Origin: Desulforudis sp.
Lineage (GTDB): Bacteria; Bacillota; Desulfotomaculia; Desulfotomaculales; Desulforudaceae
DNA: 60,809 nt
Direction: 5' to 3'
NCBI GenBank assembly: GCA_003604975.1
Contig: QZIR01000004.1
Span: 1-60,809, forward strand
Part shown: positions 50,074 to 60,432 of the stretch, piece after piece
Position numbering within the stretch: the stretch's first letter is position 1
How the letters are laid out: the number at the start of each line of letters is the position of its first letter
The notes under the pieces: model-generated
The model's database searches: none
Told to the model about the DNA's origin: nothing
What the model saw: the letters and a program-made list of their open reading frames with translations, nothing else
Translations under genes and position numbers: made by a program

Positions 50074-53000
50074 TGACAGTTCATCCCATTTCACATTTCA
50101 CCCCTTACCCTTCAACCTTTGCCTCTGACGGCTTCAGGTTCAATGAAAAATACTTATCTCAGATTCCAGCTCTGCAGTTGCTGATAAACCTCGGCTACCG
50201 GTATCTTGAGCCGTCAGAGGCGCATGCCGAGCGGCAGAGGAAAGCCGGCAATGTGTTGCTGGAAGGGATTCTGCGTGAACAGCTTAAACGGCTCAACCGT
50301 ATCAACTACAAGGGCCGTGAGTTCCTGTTCAGCGAGGAGAATATCCAGACCGCCATTCAGAAGCTGAAGAACGTCAAATACGACGGTCTGCTGAAGACCA
50401 ATGAGGCGGTTTACGACCTGATTACCCTGGGTACCGCCCTGGAGCAGACTATTGAAGGCGACTCGAAGAGCTTTAACCTTCATTATATCGATTGGCGCAA
50501 CCCGGAGCGGAACGTGTTCCACGTCGCGGCGGAATTCAGCGTGGAGCGTTCCCGCAGCACCGAAACGGTCCGGCCGGACATCGTTCTCTTTGTAAATGGC
50601 ATTCCGCTAGCCGTGATCGAGTGCAAATCACCCAAAGTGGGAGTAGAGCAGGCCATCTCCCAGTCCATCCGTAACCAGAGCGATGATTACATCCCCAAGC
50701 TGTTCGTCTATGCCCAACTGGTTATGGGGATTAACAAGAATAACGCCCGGTATGGGACCGCCGGGACACCGGCTAAGTTTTGGAGTCGATGGAAAGAGCT
50801 GCTGGACAAAGAGACCGACGTTACCCATAGTGTCAATACCACCCTCTCCGCAACACAGCGGGATCAACTCTTCAGCGGCGAATTCGCGGTGGCCCGTGCC
50901 TTTTTCAAAGCCCAGGAGGCCGAAGGCGAGCGTCTGATTACCGAGCAGGACAAAGTACTCTACAGCCTGTGCCGCCCCGAGCGCTTGCTGGACCTAGCCT
51001 TCCGGTTCACCGTGTTTGATGGCGGCATCAAAAAGATCGCCCGTTACCAGCAGTATTTCGTAATCAAGTCCACAGTGGAGCGAATTAAGCAGCTCGACGG
51101 CGAGGGGCGGCGCAAGGGCGGTATCATCTGGCATACCCAGGGATCAGGCAAGTCCCTAACCATGGTGATGTTGGCCAGAAACCTGGCGTTGGACCCGGGG
51201 GTGCCGAATCCGCGTATGGTGCTGGTAACCGACCGCGACGACCTTGACAAACAGCTCGGCAACACCTTCGCCGCCTGCGGTCTGAACCCGAACCAGGCCA
51301 CTTCGGGACGGCACTTGCTGGAACTGGTTGCGGAACACAAGGCCGGGATCGTCACGACGCTGATTCATAAGTTCGACAAGGCACTCAATTTGAAGAAGTA
51401 TCAGGACGAGTCCCCCGATATCTTCATGCTGATCGACGAAAGCCACCGCACCAATTTCGGCGCATTTTCGGCGCGGATGCGGCTGATGTTTCCCAATGCC
51501 TGCTACCTAGGATTCACCGGCACCCCCCTGCTTAAGAAGGAGAAGAACAGCTTTCTCAAGTTCGGTGGCCTGATCGAACCGCACTACTCCATCAACCAGG
51601 CGGTAGATGATGGGGCGATCGTTCCCCTGCTCTACGAAGGCCGCCATGTGGAGATGGAGCAGAACAAGGCCGCCATAGACCTTTGGTTCGAGCGCCACAC
51701 CCAGGGGTTGAGCAAAGAGCAACAGGCCGACTTGAAGAAGAAATATGCCCGGGCCGAGATGCTGAACAAGGCGGATCAGGTCGTCTACATGCGTGCTTTC
51801 GATATCAGTGAGCATTTCCGGGCCAATTGGCAGGGAACCGGATTCAAAGCCCAGTTGGTTGCCCCGAGCAAGGCAGCTGCTCTGACGTATCACAGCCATC
51901 TTTCGGATATCGGCTTTGTAACCTCCGAAGTGGTCATCTCCCCACCCGATACCCGCGAGGGCTATGAGGAGACCGATGAGGAACCGACCGACGAGGTGGT
52001 CAAGTTCTGGCAGAGAATGATGAAACGCTATGGCAGCGAGGATGAGTACACCAAGCAGATCATCAACCAGTTCAAGCATGGAGCGGAGCCGGAAATCCTG
52101 ATCGTGGTAAGCAAGCTGCTGACCGGCTTCGATGCCCTGCGCAATACGGTCATTTATCTGTGCAAAGAGTTGAAGGAACACACCCTGTTGCAGGCCATCG
52201 CCCGGGTGAACCGGTTGTGCGAAGCCAAGGAATACGGCTTTGTCGTCGACTATGTAGGCTCACTGGGAGAGCTGGACAGGGCCCTCACCATGTACAGTGC
52301 CTTCGAGGGGTTCGATGAGGATGATCTGGCAGGCACGCTGACCTCGGTCAACGCCGAGGTGGAAAAGCTACCCCAGCGTTACTCCGACCTCTGGGATCTC
52401 TTCAAGGAAGTAAAGAACAGCTACGACGAAGAGGCTTACGAGGTTCTGCTGGCCGATGCCGCCTTGCGCGAGGACTTTTACCAGCGACTGGCTGACTACG
52501 GGAAAACCTTGAGGATTGCCCTCTCCTCCGAATCTTTCATCATGCAGATTGACGAGGCCAAGCTACGGCGCTACAAGGTTGACCTGAAACGCTTTCAGAA
52601 TCTAAAAGCAGCCGTTAAGCTCCGCTACGCCGAGGCCATCGACTACCGGGATTATGAGCCGAAGATCAAGAAGTTGCTGGACACCCACATCCAGGCCAAT
52701 GAGGTCATTCAGTTGAATGAGCCGGTAAACATCTTTGATGACCAGATGTTTGACCAGGTGAAGGAAGACCAGGGCGTATACGCCGGGAAAACCACAGCCG
52801 CAAAGGCCGATGCCATTGCTCACGCCACAAAGCGCGTCATCACCGAAAAGATGGCCGAAGATCCGGCGTTCTACGAGAAATTCTCCAAACTGATTCAGCA
52901 GGCCATTGAAGACTTCCGGGCGAAGCGCCTGTCCGACCTGGACTACCTGAACAAGGTCACAGTGATCCGTAACAAGCTCGTCACCCGACAGCGTGACGAC

Positions 53001-53324
53001 ATACCCGAGAAGCTCTCAAGCAACGAAGACGCCATGGCTTATTTCGGCATCCTTAAGCCCTTCTTTGAACAGCATCAATTGGAGAAAGACCAATGCGACG
53101 AATTGTCCGCCGATACCGCCTTAGCAATTCAGGATATCCTGAAGCGTCAATGGAAGGTGCAGTTCTGGGACGATGACGATGCCCAGAAGCAGGTGATCAA
53201 CGAGATTGACGACTACCTTTTCGACGAGATCAAGGGCAACAGGGGCGTAGAAATGAGTCTCGATCAGATGGATGAGATCATCGAAAGGACGATGCAGGTG
53301 GCCAGGCATCGGAGCGCCATATGA
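50073..53324 (+). CDS. hsdR: Type I restriction endonuclease HsdR
   Basis: A 1083-residue motor-nuclease subunit. The nuclease active site PDIVLFVNGIPLAVIECKSP (Asp...ExK) is near 165-185; the helicase part has Walker A in WHTQGSGKSLTM near 352 and motif II LIDESHRTNFG near 455, with ITQ-like motif VI around QAIARVNRLCE near 710. The C-terminal 250 residues form the HsdM-docking helices. It translocates and cuts unmodified DNA. It starts in the stop codon of dinD (TAATG) and ends in ATGA with the next gene. Confidence 0.95.
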   Translation: MTVHPISHFTPYPSTFASDGFRFNEKYLSQIPALQLLINLGYRYLEPSEAHAERQRKAGNVLLEGILREQLKRLNRINYKGREFLFSEENIQTAIQKLKNVKYDGLLKTNEAVYDLITLGTALEQTIEGDSKSFNLHYIDWRNPERNVFHVAAEFSVERSRSTETVRPDIVLFVNGIPLAVIECKSPKVGVEQAISQSIRNQSDDYIPKLFVYAQLVMGINKNNARYGTAGTPAKFWSRWKELLDKETDVTHSVNTTLSATQRDQLFSGEFAVARAFFKAQEAEGERLITEQDKVLYSLCRPERLLDLAFRFTVFDGGIKKIARYQQYFVIKSTVERIKQLDGEGRRKGGIIWHTQGSGKSLTMVMLARNLALDPGVPNPRMVLVTDRDDLDKQLGNTFAACGLNPNQATSGRHLLELVAEHKAGIVTTLIHKFDKALNLKKYQDESPDIFMLIDESHRTNFGAFSARMRLMFPNACYLGFTGTPLLKKEKNSFLKFGGLIEPHYSINQAVDDGAIVPLLYEGRHVEMEQNKAAIDLWFERHTQGLSKEQQADLKKKYARAEMLNKADQVVYMRAFDISEHFRANWQGTGFKAQLVAPSKAAALTYHSHLSDIGFVTSEVVISPPDTREGYEETDEEPTDEVVKFWQRMMKRYGSEDEYTKQIINQFKHGAEPEILIVVSKLLTGFDALRNTVIYLCKELKEHTLLQAIARVNRLCEAKEYGFVVDYVGSLGELDRALTMYSAFEGFDEDDLAGTLTSVNAEVEKLPQRYSDLWDLFKEVKNSYDEEAYEVLLADAALREDFYQRLADYGKTLRIALSSESFIMQIDEAKLRRYKVDLKRFQNLKAAVKLRYAEAIDYRDYEPKIKKLLDTHIQANEVIQLNEPVNIFDDQMFDQVKEDQGVYAGKTTAAKADAIAHATKRVITEKMAEDPAFYEKFSKLIQQAIEDFRAKRLSDLDYLNKVTVIRNKLVTRQRDDIPEKLSSNEDAMAYFGILKPFFEQHQLEKDQCDELSADTALAIQDILKRQWKVQFWDDDDAQKQVINEIDDYLFDEIKGNRGVEMSLDQMDEIIERTMQVARHRSAI

Positions 53325-54049
53325 GCCGATCCGACGAAACAGCCACCTGCGGCACAGTGACCTACGGAAGCGAGACCATTTACTATCAGGTGCTCTATGC
53401 ACCTAGAAAGACTATGCAAATCGCCGTCCACCCTGATGGCACGGTGGTGATCAAAGCACCTGTTGGGACGAAGTCTGAAGAGATTGAAACGCGGGTGCAC
53501 AAACGGGCCGGATGGATCAAAAAACATCTGGACTACTTCCGGCAATTCCACCCGAGAACGCCTGTCCGACGGTATGTCGGAGGCGAAACGCATCTCTATC
53601 TGGGCAGACAGTATCGACTGAAAATCAGTATCGGTGAGCGCGGAGAAGTGAAGCTCATCCGTGGTTACTTTCAGGTCAAGGTCAAAGAGACCAATTCTTC
53701 TGACAAGGTCAAGAGGTTGTTGGAAGCGTGGTATGCAGAGAAAGCTACAAAACGGTTCAAGGAGAGCTTTGAACGGTGCTGGCCTGCTTTCGAGAAGCTC
53801 TCCCTACCGAGGCCCCGCCTGCAAATCAGACGTATGAAAACAAGATGGGGCAGCCTGTCCACGAGAGGCACTCTCACACTCAACACCGATCTCATTCGCG
53901 CCCCCCGGGAGTGCATTGATTACGTGATAACCCATGAGTTGTGCCATCTGCAATGCCCCGATCACGGCCCGGGATTCTATAACCTACTGGAAAAAGTGAT
54001 GCCCGATTGGGAAAAACGGAAGCATAAACTCGAATTGGCCTTGGTGTAG
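53321..54049 (+). CDS. YgjP-like zinc metallopeptidase (DUF45)
   Basis: A 242-residue protein with the zinc site THELCHLQCPDHGPGFYNLLEKVMPDWEKRK: HELCH supplies the HExxH pair and the following DHG the third ligand, in the DUF45/YgjP pattern. The N-terminal part is a predicted beta-rich domain (VTYGSETIYYQVLY...). Such predicted proteases are frequent last genes of type I RM operons, where they may degrade restriction subunits, but this is not proven for the family. It overlaps hsdR by ATGA and is followed 62 bases later by the right inverted repeat. Confidence 0.85.
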   Translation: MSRSDETATCGTVTYGSETIYYQVLYAPRKTMQIAVHPDGTVVIKAPVGTKSEEIETRVHKRAGWIKKHLDYFRQFHPRTPVRRYVGGETHLYLGRQYRLKISIGERGEVKLIRGYFQVKVKETNSSDKVKRLLEAWYAEKATKRFKESFERCWPAFEKLSLPRPRLQIRRMKTRWGSLSTRGTLTLNTDLIRAPRECIDYVITHELCHLQCPDHGPGFYNLLEKVMPDWEKRKHKLELALV

Positions 54050-54111
54050 ATTTGGGAAGAATCTCCCCAGTTCTCCCGTAACAAGGCCGCCCAATCCCAC
54101 CCTATCGAGCA

Positions 54112-54133
54112 ATTTACACAGAATATTTTACAT
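54112..54133 (-). repeat. Right IS256-type terminal inverted repeat
   Basis: ATTTACACAGAATATTTTACAT. Its reverse complement matches the left repeat at 35019-35040 in 21 of 22 positions. The outer end points right. Together the two ends bound a 19.1-kb segment that holds all of the Wadjet and type I RM genes. Confidence 0.7.
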
Positions 54134-54199
54134 ATCCGTTCGAAAGGAATTTCTACAATCGGGAGAAAGAAGCTGCTATAGCCTGAAAACCAAGACCTA

Positions 54200-54227
54200 A
54201 AGTGTCCACGAAACCGGGGCAACTCCA
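54200..54227 (-). mobile_element. IS3-type terminal inverted repeat remnant
   Basis: Read on the minus strand TGGAGTTGCCCC, then GGTTTCGTGGACACTT. The TGGA...CCCC...GGACACTT pattern is typical of IS3-family ends. No transposase stands beside it; an IS3 OrfB fragment is 6 kb away at the window edge and need not belong to it. Confidence 0.5.
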
Positions 54228-54257
54228 GTCCCGGCAGTATAATAAATTCGGCCACGT

Positions 54258-55082
54258 TCAAGCTTCCTGCTTACAACCTGAAACACAAACCACTTCGTAG
54301 GTCGCATAGATTTGTTCGCCGGCACTAAACCGGCGCCGGTAGATCTCCAGCATGTGCCGGACAACCGAGGGCCGGCGGCACACCACCGCCCCGGTCGCGG
54401 CGTTATTCGCGCCTATATGTTTCACCGCCTGCAATAACTCCAGCACGGACGGATAGAAAACGCGGATCTGTCGAACGTCCGTGTGCACTAGGCGCAGGCC
54501 GGCCTGCTCCACCGCCCGACTCCAGAAAGCGGCGGGCAGCAAGCGCGGACCGTGCCGCCACTGTCCGTCCGACCCACTTGTCGCTTCCCCAAAGGCGGCC
54601 CGCAATTCCGGAAACGTCCCCGCCCCAAAAGTGCTAAACAGATACTGCCCCCCGGGTCTGAGAACCTGCGCCAACTTCCGCAACGTCTCCTCCGGATGGT
54701 TAAACCACTGAAAGGTGGCGTTGGAAATGACCAGATCAAAAAAACCCCACGCCGCCAGTTCTTCACCGGCAATATCCTCCACATCCGCCAACCGGAAAGC
54801 GACCCCGGCGTTGTCCGTGATGCGGCGGCGGGCCGTTTCCAGCATGGCCGGCGCGAAGTCGAGGGCCGTGATCCCGGCCTGGGGAAACAACCGCGCCATC
54901 TGTGCCGTCAGATAACCGGTACCGCAGCCGATCTCCAGAATAGCTCCCCGCTCAGCCCGCCGGTCAATCTTCTCCAACAGCCGGTCCGCCAGTTCGTGCT
55001 GCACCCGGGCGTAACGGTCGTAATCCCGGGCATGACGGTCAAAATGTTTCCGGACTAGTTTTTTTTCCACGCCCGCACTCAT
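54258..55082 (-). CDS. bioC: Malonyl-ACP O-methyltransferase BioC
   Basis: A 274-residue methyltransferase with the AdoMet motif ILEIGCGTGYLTAQMA near 40-55, LDFAPAMLE and a later DLVISNATFQWF. The opening KLVRKHFDRHARDYDRYARVQ is the BioC signature. It methylates malonyl-ACP so that fatty-acid enzymes can build pimeloyl-ACP methyl ester. The start at 55082 overlaps the hydrolase stop by ATGA; the GGGAG ahead fits. It is the last gene of the biotin operon. Confidence 0.92.
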   Translation of the reverse strand: MSAGVEKKLVRKHFDRHARDYDRYARVQHELADRLLEKIDRRAERGAILEIGCGTGYLTAQMARLFPQAGITALDFAPAMLETARRRITDNAGVAFRLADVEDIAGEELAAWGFFDLVISNATFQWFNHPEETLRKLAQVLRPGGQYLFSTFGAGTFPELRAAFGEATSGSDGQWRHGPRLLPAAFWSRAVEQAGLRLVHTDVRQIRVFYPSVLELLQAVKHIGANNAATGAVVCRRPSVVRHMLEIYRRRFSAGEQIYATYEVVCVSGCKQEA

Positions 55083-55813
55083 TCTAAAAACTCCCTGCAA
55101 ATCGGCCACACCCGCTCCGGCTGTGTAAGAAAGGGGGCGTGACCGGCCTCTTCAATCTCCAGCCATTCCGCCCGGGGCAGGCGTTCCGCCAGCCAGCGCC
55201 CGCCTGCGACGGGACAGATGACATCCCGCGCGCCGTGTATGACCAGAGCGGGCGCCTTGATTTCACCCACCCGCTGCCGGAGATCGGCTGCGGCCAGATA
55301 ATCAAGGCCCGCCGCCAGAGCTTGATCCGACCAGGATCCCGCATGCGGCGGATCCTCCGGAAGGCGGTCCGGCCAGCCCACCCGGCATTCGGCTTCGGTA
55401 AACATCGCCTCCCGGAAATCCCGCAAGACCCCTTGCCGATTCGCAGCCAACCGCCTTTGCATCCGCTTCAGCACCCGTAACGGCCAACCCGCCCGCCAAC
55501 CGGATACGGGATCCGCGGTAAACTTCGGGGTCGCGGCCATCAATACCAGACGGCGCACTTTGAGCGGTAGTTCCGCCGCCGCCCGCAAGGCGAGCAAACC
55601 GCCCAGAGACCAGGCCGCAATGTCCAACACCCCGGGCACCGCCTCTATCCGGGTCCGCACCGCCCGGTCAAAGTCCGCCGGCACGCGGCACTCGTCAAAA
55701 CTTACGGTCAGCAGCCCGTCCTTCCCGCTGGGACCGGGCCGGTCCGGAAAAATGTTCAATCCCGGGCTCATACTCCAGCCATGGAGCCACAATACGGGGA
55801 TATCAAGGGTCAA
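55079..55813 (-). CDS. BioH-like pimeloyl-ACP methyl ester hydrolase
   Basis: A 244-residue alpha/beta hydrolase that starts LTLDIPVLWLHGWSMSPG. The nucleophile elbow is AAWSLGGLLAL (Ser in A-W-S-L-G, near residue 85); an Asp in HGARDVICPV and a His in IEEAGHAPFL complete a triad. Its place between bioF and bioC, and the BioH-like opening, make it the esterase that removes the methyl group from pimeloyl-ACP. The start is a TTG that shares TTGA with the bioF stop, with GGGGGTGA ahead. BioG-type esterases also fit the context, so no gene symbol is given. Confidence 0.82.
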   Translation of the reverse strand: MTLDIPVLWLHGWSMSPGLNIFPDRPGPSGKDGLLTVSFDECRVPADFDRAVRTRIEAVPGVLDIAAWSLGGLLALRAAAELPLKVRRLVLMAATPKFTADPVSGWRAGWPLRVLKRMQRRLAANRQGVLRDFREAMFTEAECRVGWPDRLPEDPPHAGSWSDQALAAGLDYLAAADLRQRVGEIKAPALVIHGARDVICPVAGGRWLAERLPRAEWLEIEEAGHAPFLTQPERVWPICREFLE

Positions 55814-56982
55814 GAAATCACCCCCGCTGCTCGCGCCATGGCTATGATCCGGCCAGCGGCCCACTCCAGATCATTCCAAGCCATCTCGGATGTCAGCGAA
55901 AAACGCAAGCGGGCCCGCCCCGCCGGAACGGTCGGCGGTCTGATGGGTACGGCAGCCACTCCGGCCTCCTGCAGCAGTTCGGCCCACCGGTTGGTCACTC
56001 CCACCTCGCCCCCGATGGCCGGAATAATCTGAGTGGTACTGGCCCCCGTATTCAGCCCGCCCGCCTGCAACAGCCGGCGGAAACGGTCCGTGTGCTCCCG
56101 CAGCCGTTTACGCCGTGCCTGCGCCCGCTCCACCGCCCGAATGGCCGCGCCGATGGCCGCGACCACGCCGGGCGGCAGCCCGGTGGAGTAGATAAACGAA
56201 CGGGACGAGTTCACCAGATAATCGATCAGCGCATTGGCCCCGGCGATATAGCCCCCCACACACCCGAACGCCTTGCTGAAAGTGCCCATCTGGACCTCGA
56301 CCGTCGTACCGAGCCCGAGAGCGTGGACCAGACCCTGTCCTTGGGAACCGAAGACACCCGCCCCGTGCGCCTCGTCCACCATCAGCCAAGCGTTGTACTT
56401 TTCTTTCAGCGCAACCAGTTCCACCAGCGGCGCCACATCACCGTCCATACTGAAAACGCTCTCGGTCACGATCAGGGCGCGCCGGTACTCCGGCCGGTAT
56501 TTACGGAGCAGGTGACTAAGGTGTTCGCTGTCATTGTGGCGAAAACGCTTGTGGTCCGCCCGGCTGAGCACGATACCGTCAATAATGCTGGCGTGGGCCA
56601 GCTTATCGCTGAACACCACGTCCCCGCGGCCGGCCAGGGCGCTGATGGTACCGACGTTGGCATGATAACCGCTGGGAAAAAGCAGTGCCGCCCCGATCCC
56701 CTTAAAGCGGGCCAGATAATCCTCGACTTCCCGGTAGGCGGCATGATTGCCGACGATCAGGCGCGAGGCGGTGGCGCCGCACCCGCCGGAGACCGTCGCG
56801 GCCGTCATGGCCTCAATTAAGGCGGGGTCACCCGCCAGGCCCAGGTAATTGTTGGAAGCAAGGTTGAGCAGCCAGCGCCCGTCGAGACTTACCCACGGGC
56901 TATGGGCCGCCTGCGCCACCTTCAACCGCCGCCGGAGACCGGCTTCGGCCCGTTGGGCGAGATCCGCTTCCAGAACCTCCAT
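55810..56982 (-). CDS. bioF: 8-amino-7-oxononanoate synthase BioF
   Basis: A 390-residue PLP enzyme that condenses pimeloyl-ACP (or -CoA) with alanine. The family markers are NNYLGLAGDP, FPSGYHANVGTISAL, FSDKLAHASIIDGI, VDEAHGAGVFG and the PLP lysine in GTFSKAFGCVGGYIAG near 234. The start at 56982 follows AAGGAG at about 11 bases; an earlier in-frame start gives an Arg-rich extension absent from the family. The end overlaps the hydrolase start as TTGA. Confidence 0.95.
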   Translation of the reverse strand: MEVLEADLAQRAEAGLRRRLKVAQAAHSPWVSLDGRWLLNLASNNYLGLAGDPALIEAMTAATVSGGCGATASRLIVGNHAAYREVEDYLARFKGIGAALLFPSGYHANVGTISALAGRGDVVFSDKLAHASIIDGIVLSRADHKRFRHNDSEHLSHLLRKYRPEYRRALIVTESVFSMDGDVAPLVELVALKEKYNAWLMVDEAHGAGVFGSQGQGLVHALGLGTTVEVQMGTFSKAFGCVGGYIAGANALIDYLVNSSRSFIYSTGLPPGVVAAIGAAIRAVERAQARRKRLREHTDRFRRLLQAGGLNTGASTTQIIPAIGGEVGVTNRWAELLQEAGVAAVPIRPPTVPAGRARLRFSLTSEMAWNDLEWAAGRIIAMARAAGVIS

Positions 56983-57004
56983 TGCCCCTGCGCTCCTTGC
57001 TTTT

Positions 57005-58084
57005 CTATTCAACCTGACCCCCGCTTGCCGTAGCCGTTCCTGCAACCGGAGCCTGTGCCTCACCGGTGTCACCTTGCGACAAGACCTGCTCTTTTCCGGT
57101 ATCTATCTCAAACCCCAAGTCGGCAATCATGGCGTAGTCCGCCTCGGGAGAACTCCCCCCGGTGGTCAGGTAGCCGCCGATGAAGATCGAGTTGGCGGCA
57201 TATAGTCCCAAAGGCTGCAGCGAACGCAGGTTAACCTCCCGCCCGCCGGAGATCCGGATCTCCTTGGCCGGGCACATCAAGCGAAAAAAGGCCAGGATTT
57301 TCAGGCAGCGCCCGGGAGTGAGCTCCATTTTGCCCGCCAACGGCGTACCCGGGATGGGGTGCAGAGAATTGACCGGGATGGATTCAACGTCCAGAGCCCG
57401 TAGTTCACAGGCCAAATCATACAGATCGTCGTCGGTTTCGCCCGTACCCACGAGGCACCCTGAACACCCGGTCAACCCCGCTTTGGCCACCGACCTGACC
57501 GTATGCACCCGGTCCTGGTAAGTGTGCGTGGTGACCAGGGCCGGGGTATGGCCGGCGCTGGTATTGAGGTTGTGGTTGTAGCGGTCTACGCCGGCCGCCT
57601 TCATGCGGGCCGCCTGCTCCTCGTTGACGAGGCCCAGCGAGAGGCAGACCCGCATGGGATAGCGCTGCTTGATCTCCCGCACCGCTTCAATTATCTGCTG
57701 CAGTTCCCGGTCGCTCGGCGCCCGGCCGCTCCCCACGATACAGTAAGTCTCGGCCTGTAATTGGTAGGCTTTTTCCGCCCCTTGCAGAATGGTCTCCTTG
57801 TCCACCAAACCGTATTTGTCAATCTTCGCTTTCGAAACCACCGACTGGGCGCAGTACCCGCAATTCTCCGAACAAAGGCCGCTTTTCACGTTGATCAGCA
57901 TGTTCAAACGGACCTTGACTCCGAAGAAATGGCGGCGTACCCGGAAGGCCGCCTGCAAAATCGCCAACAACTCCGTATTCGGCGCGCGGAGAACCGCCAG
58001 GGCCTCGTCCCTGGTCAGCATCTCCCCGCGCAGGGCTTTGTCCGCCAGTGATTGCCAATAATCCAGCCGCTCCGTACTGTCCAT
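57005..58084 (-). CDS. bioB: Biotin synthase BioB
   Basis: A 359-residue radical AdoMet enzyme that inserts sulfur into dethiobiotin. The radical cluster site CSENCGYC gives Cys71, Cys75 and Cys78. Further markers are GSGRAPSDRELQQII, the GCSGCLVGTGE segment, and SGGREVNLRSLQPLGLYAANSIFIGGYLTT. The last 30 residues (QVLSQGDTGEAQAPVAGTATA...) are an unusual low-complexity tail. It starts directly after the bioD stop. Confidence 0.95.
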   Translation of the reverse strand: MDSTERLDYWQSLADKALRGEMLTRDEALAVLRAPNTELLAILQAAFRVRRHFFGVKVRLNMLINVKSGLCSENCGYCAQSVVSKAKIDKYGLVDKETILQGAEKAYQLQAETYCIVGSGRAPSDRELQQIIEAVREIKQRYPMRVCLSLGLVNEEQAARMKAAGVDRYNHNLNTSAGHTPALVTTHTYQDRVHTVRSVAKAGLTGCSGCLVGTGETDDDLYDLACELRALDVESIPVNSLHPIPGTPLAGKMELTPGRCLKILAFFRLMCPAKEIRISGGREVNLRSLQPLGLYAANSIFIGGYLTTGGSSPEADYAMIADLGFEIDTGKEQVLSQGDTGEAQAPVAGTATASGGQVE

Positions 58085-60234
<2,150 letters not shown>

Positions 60235-60256
60235 ATGCCACCACCCTCAGACACCT

Positions 60257-60291
60257 ATTGTTAACCAGTTCGACGGCAGGTGGTTAACAAT
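60257..60291. promoter_or_regulatory. BirA operator (biotin repressor box)
   Basis: A perfect palindrome with arms ATTGTTAACCA and TGGTTAACAAT (11 bases each) and a 13-base spacer. The TTGTTAACC...GGTTAACAA form is the known BirA-binding consensus of Firmicutes. It lies just downstream of the -10 box of the bio promoter, so bound biotinyl-AMP-BirA would block initiation of bioA-bioC. birA itself is not in the window. Confidence 0.93.
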
Positions 60292-60294
60292 AGC

Positions 60295-60324
60295 ATTATA
60301 TTGGCCAGGAGCCAGCCAGGTCAA
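60295..60324 (-). promoter_or_regulatory. Biotin operon promoter
   Basis: On the minus strand TTGACC (60324-60319) and TATAAT (60300-60295) with an 18-base spacer. The -10 box is four bases from the BirA palindrome. Confidence 0.85.
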
Positions 60325-60360
60325 GGAGAAATTCTTAGCCTGTTTCAGAGCGATCCCCTC

Positions 60361-60432
60361 TGTCAATGGCCACTTAAAAATCCTTTTGGCCACTGGAAAG
60401 TCATCATTTTTGGCCACGAAAAGTCGTCAACT
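60361..60432. mobile_element. IS21-type terminal repeat remnant
   Basis: A tandem of TGGCCAC units: TGTCAATGGCCACTTAAAAA, then CTTTTGGCCACTGG and TTTTTGGCCACGAA about 20 bases apart. IS21-family ends carry this TGT start and repeated GGCCACTTxAAAAxTCC blocks. There is no istA or istB gene next to it. It overlaps the tail of the IS3 transposase fragment and lies just before the bio promoter. Confidence 0.55.
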
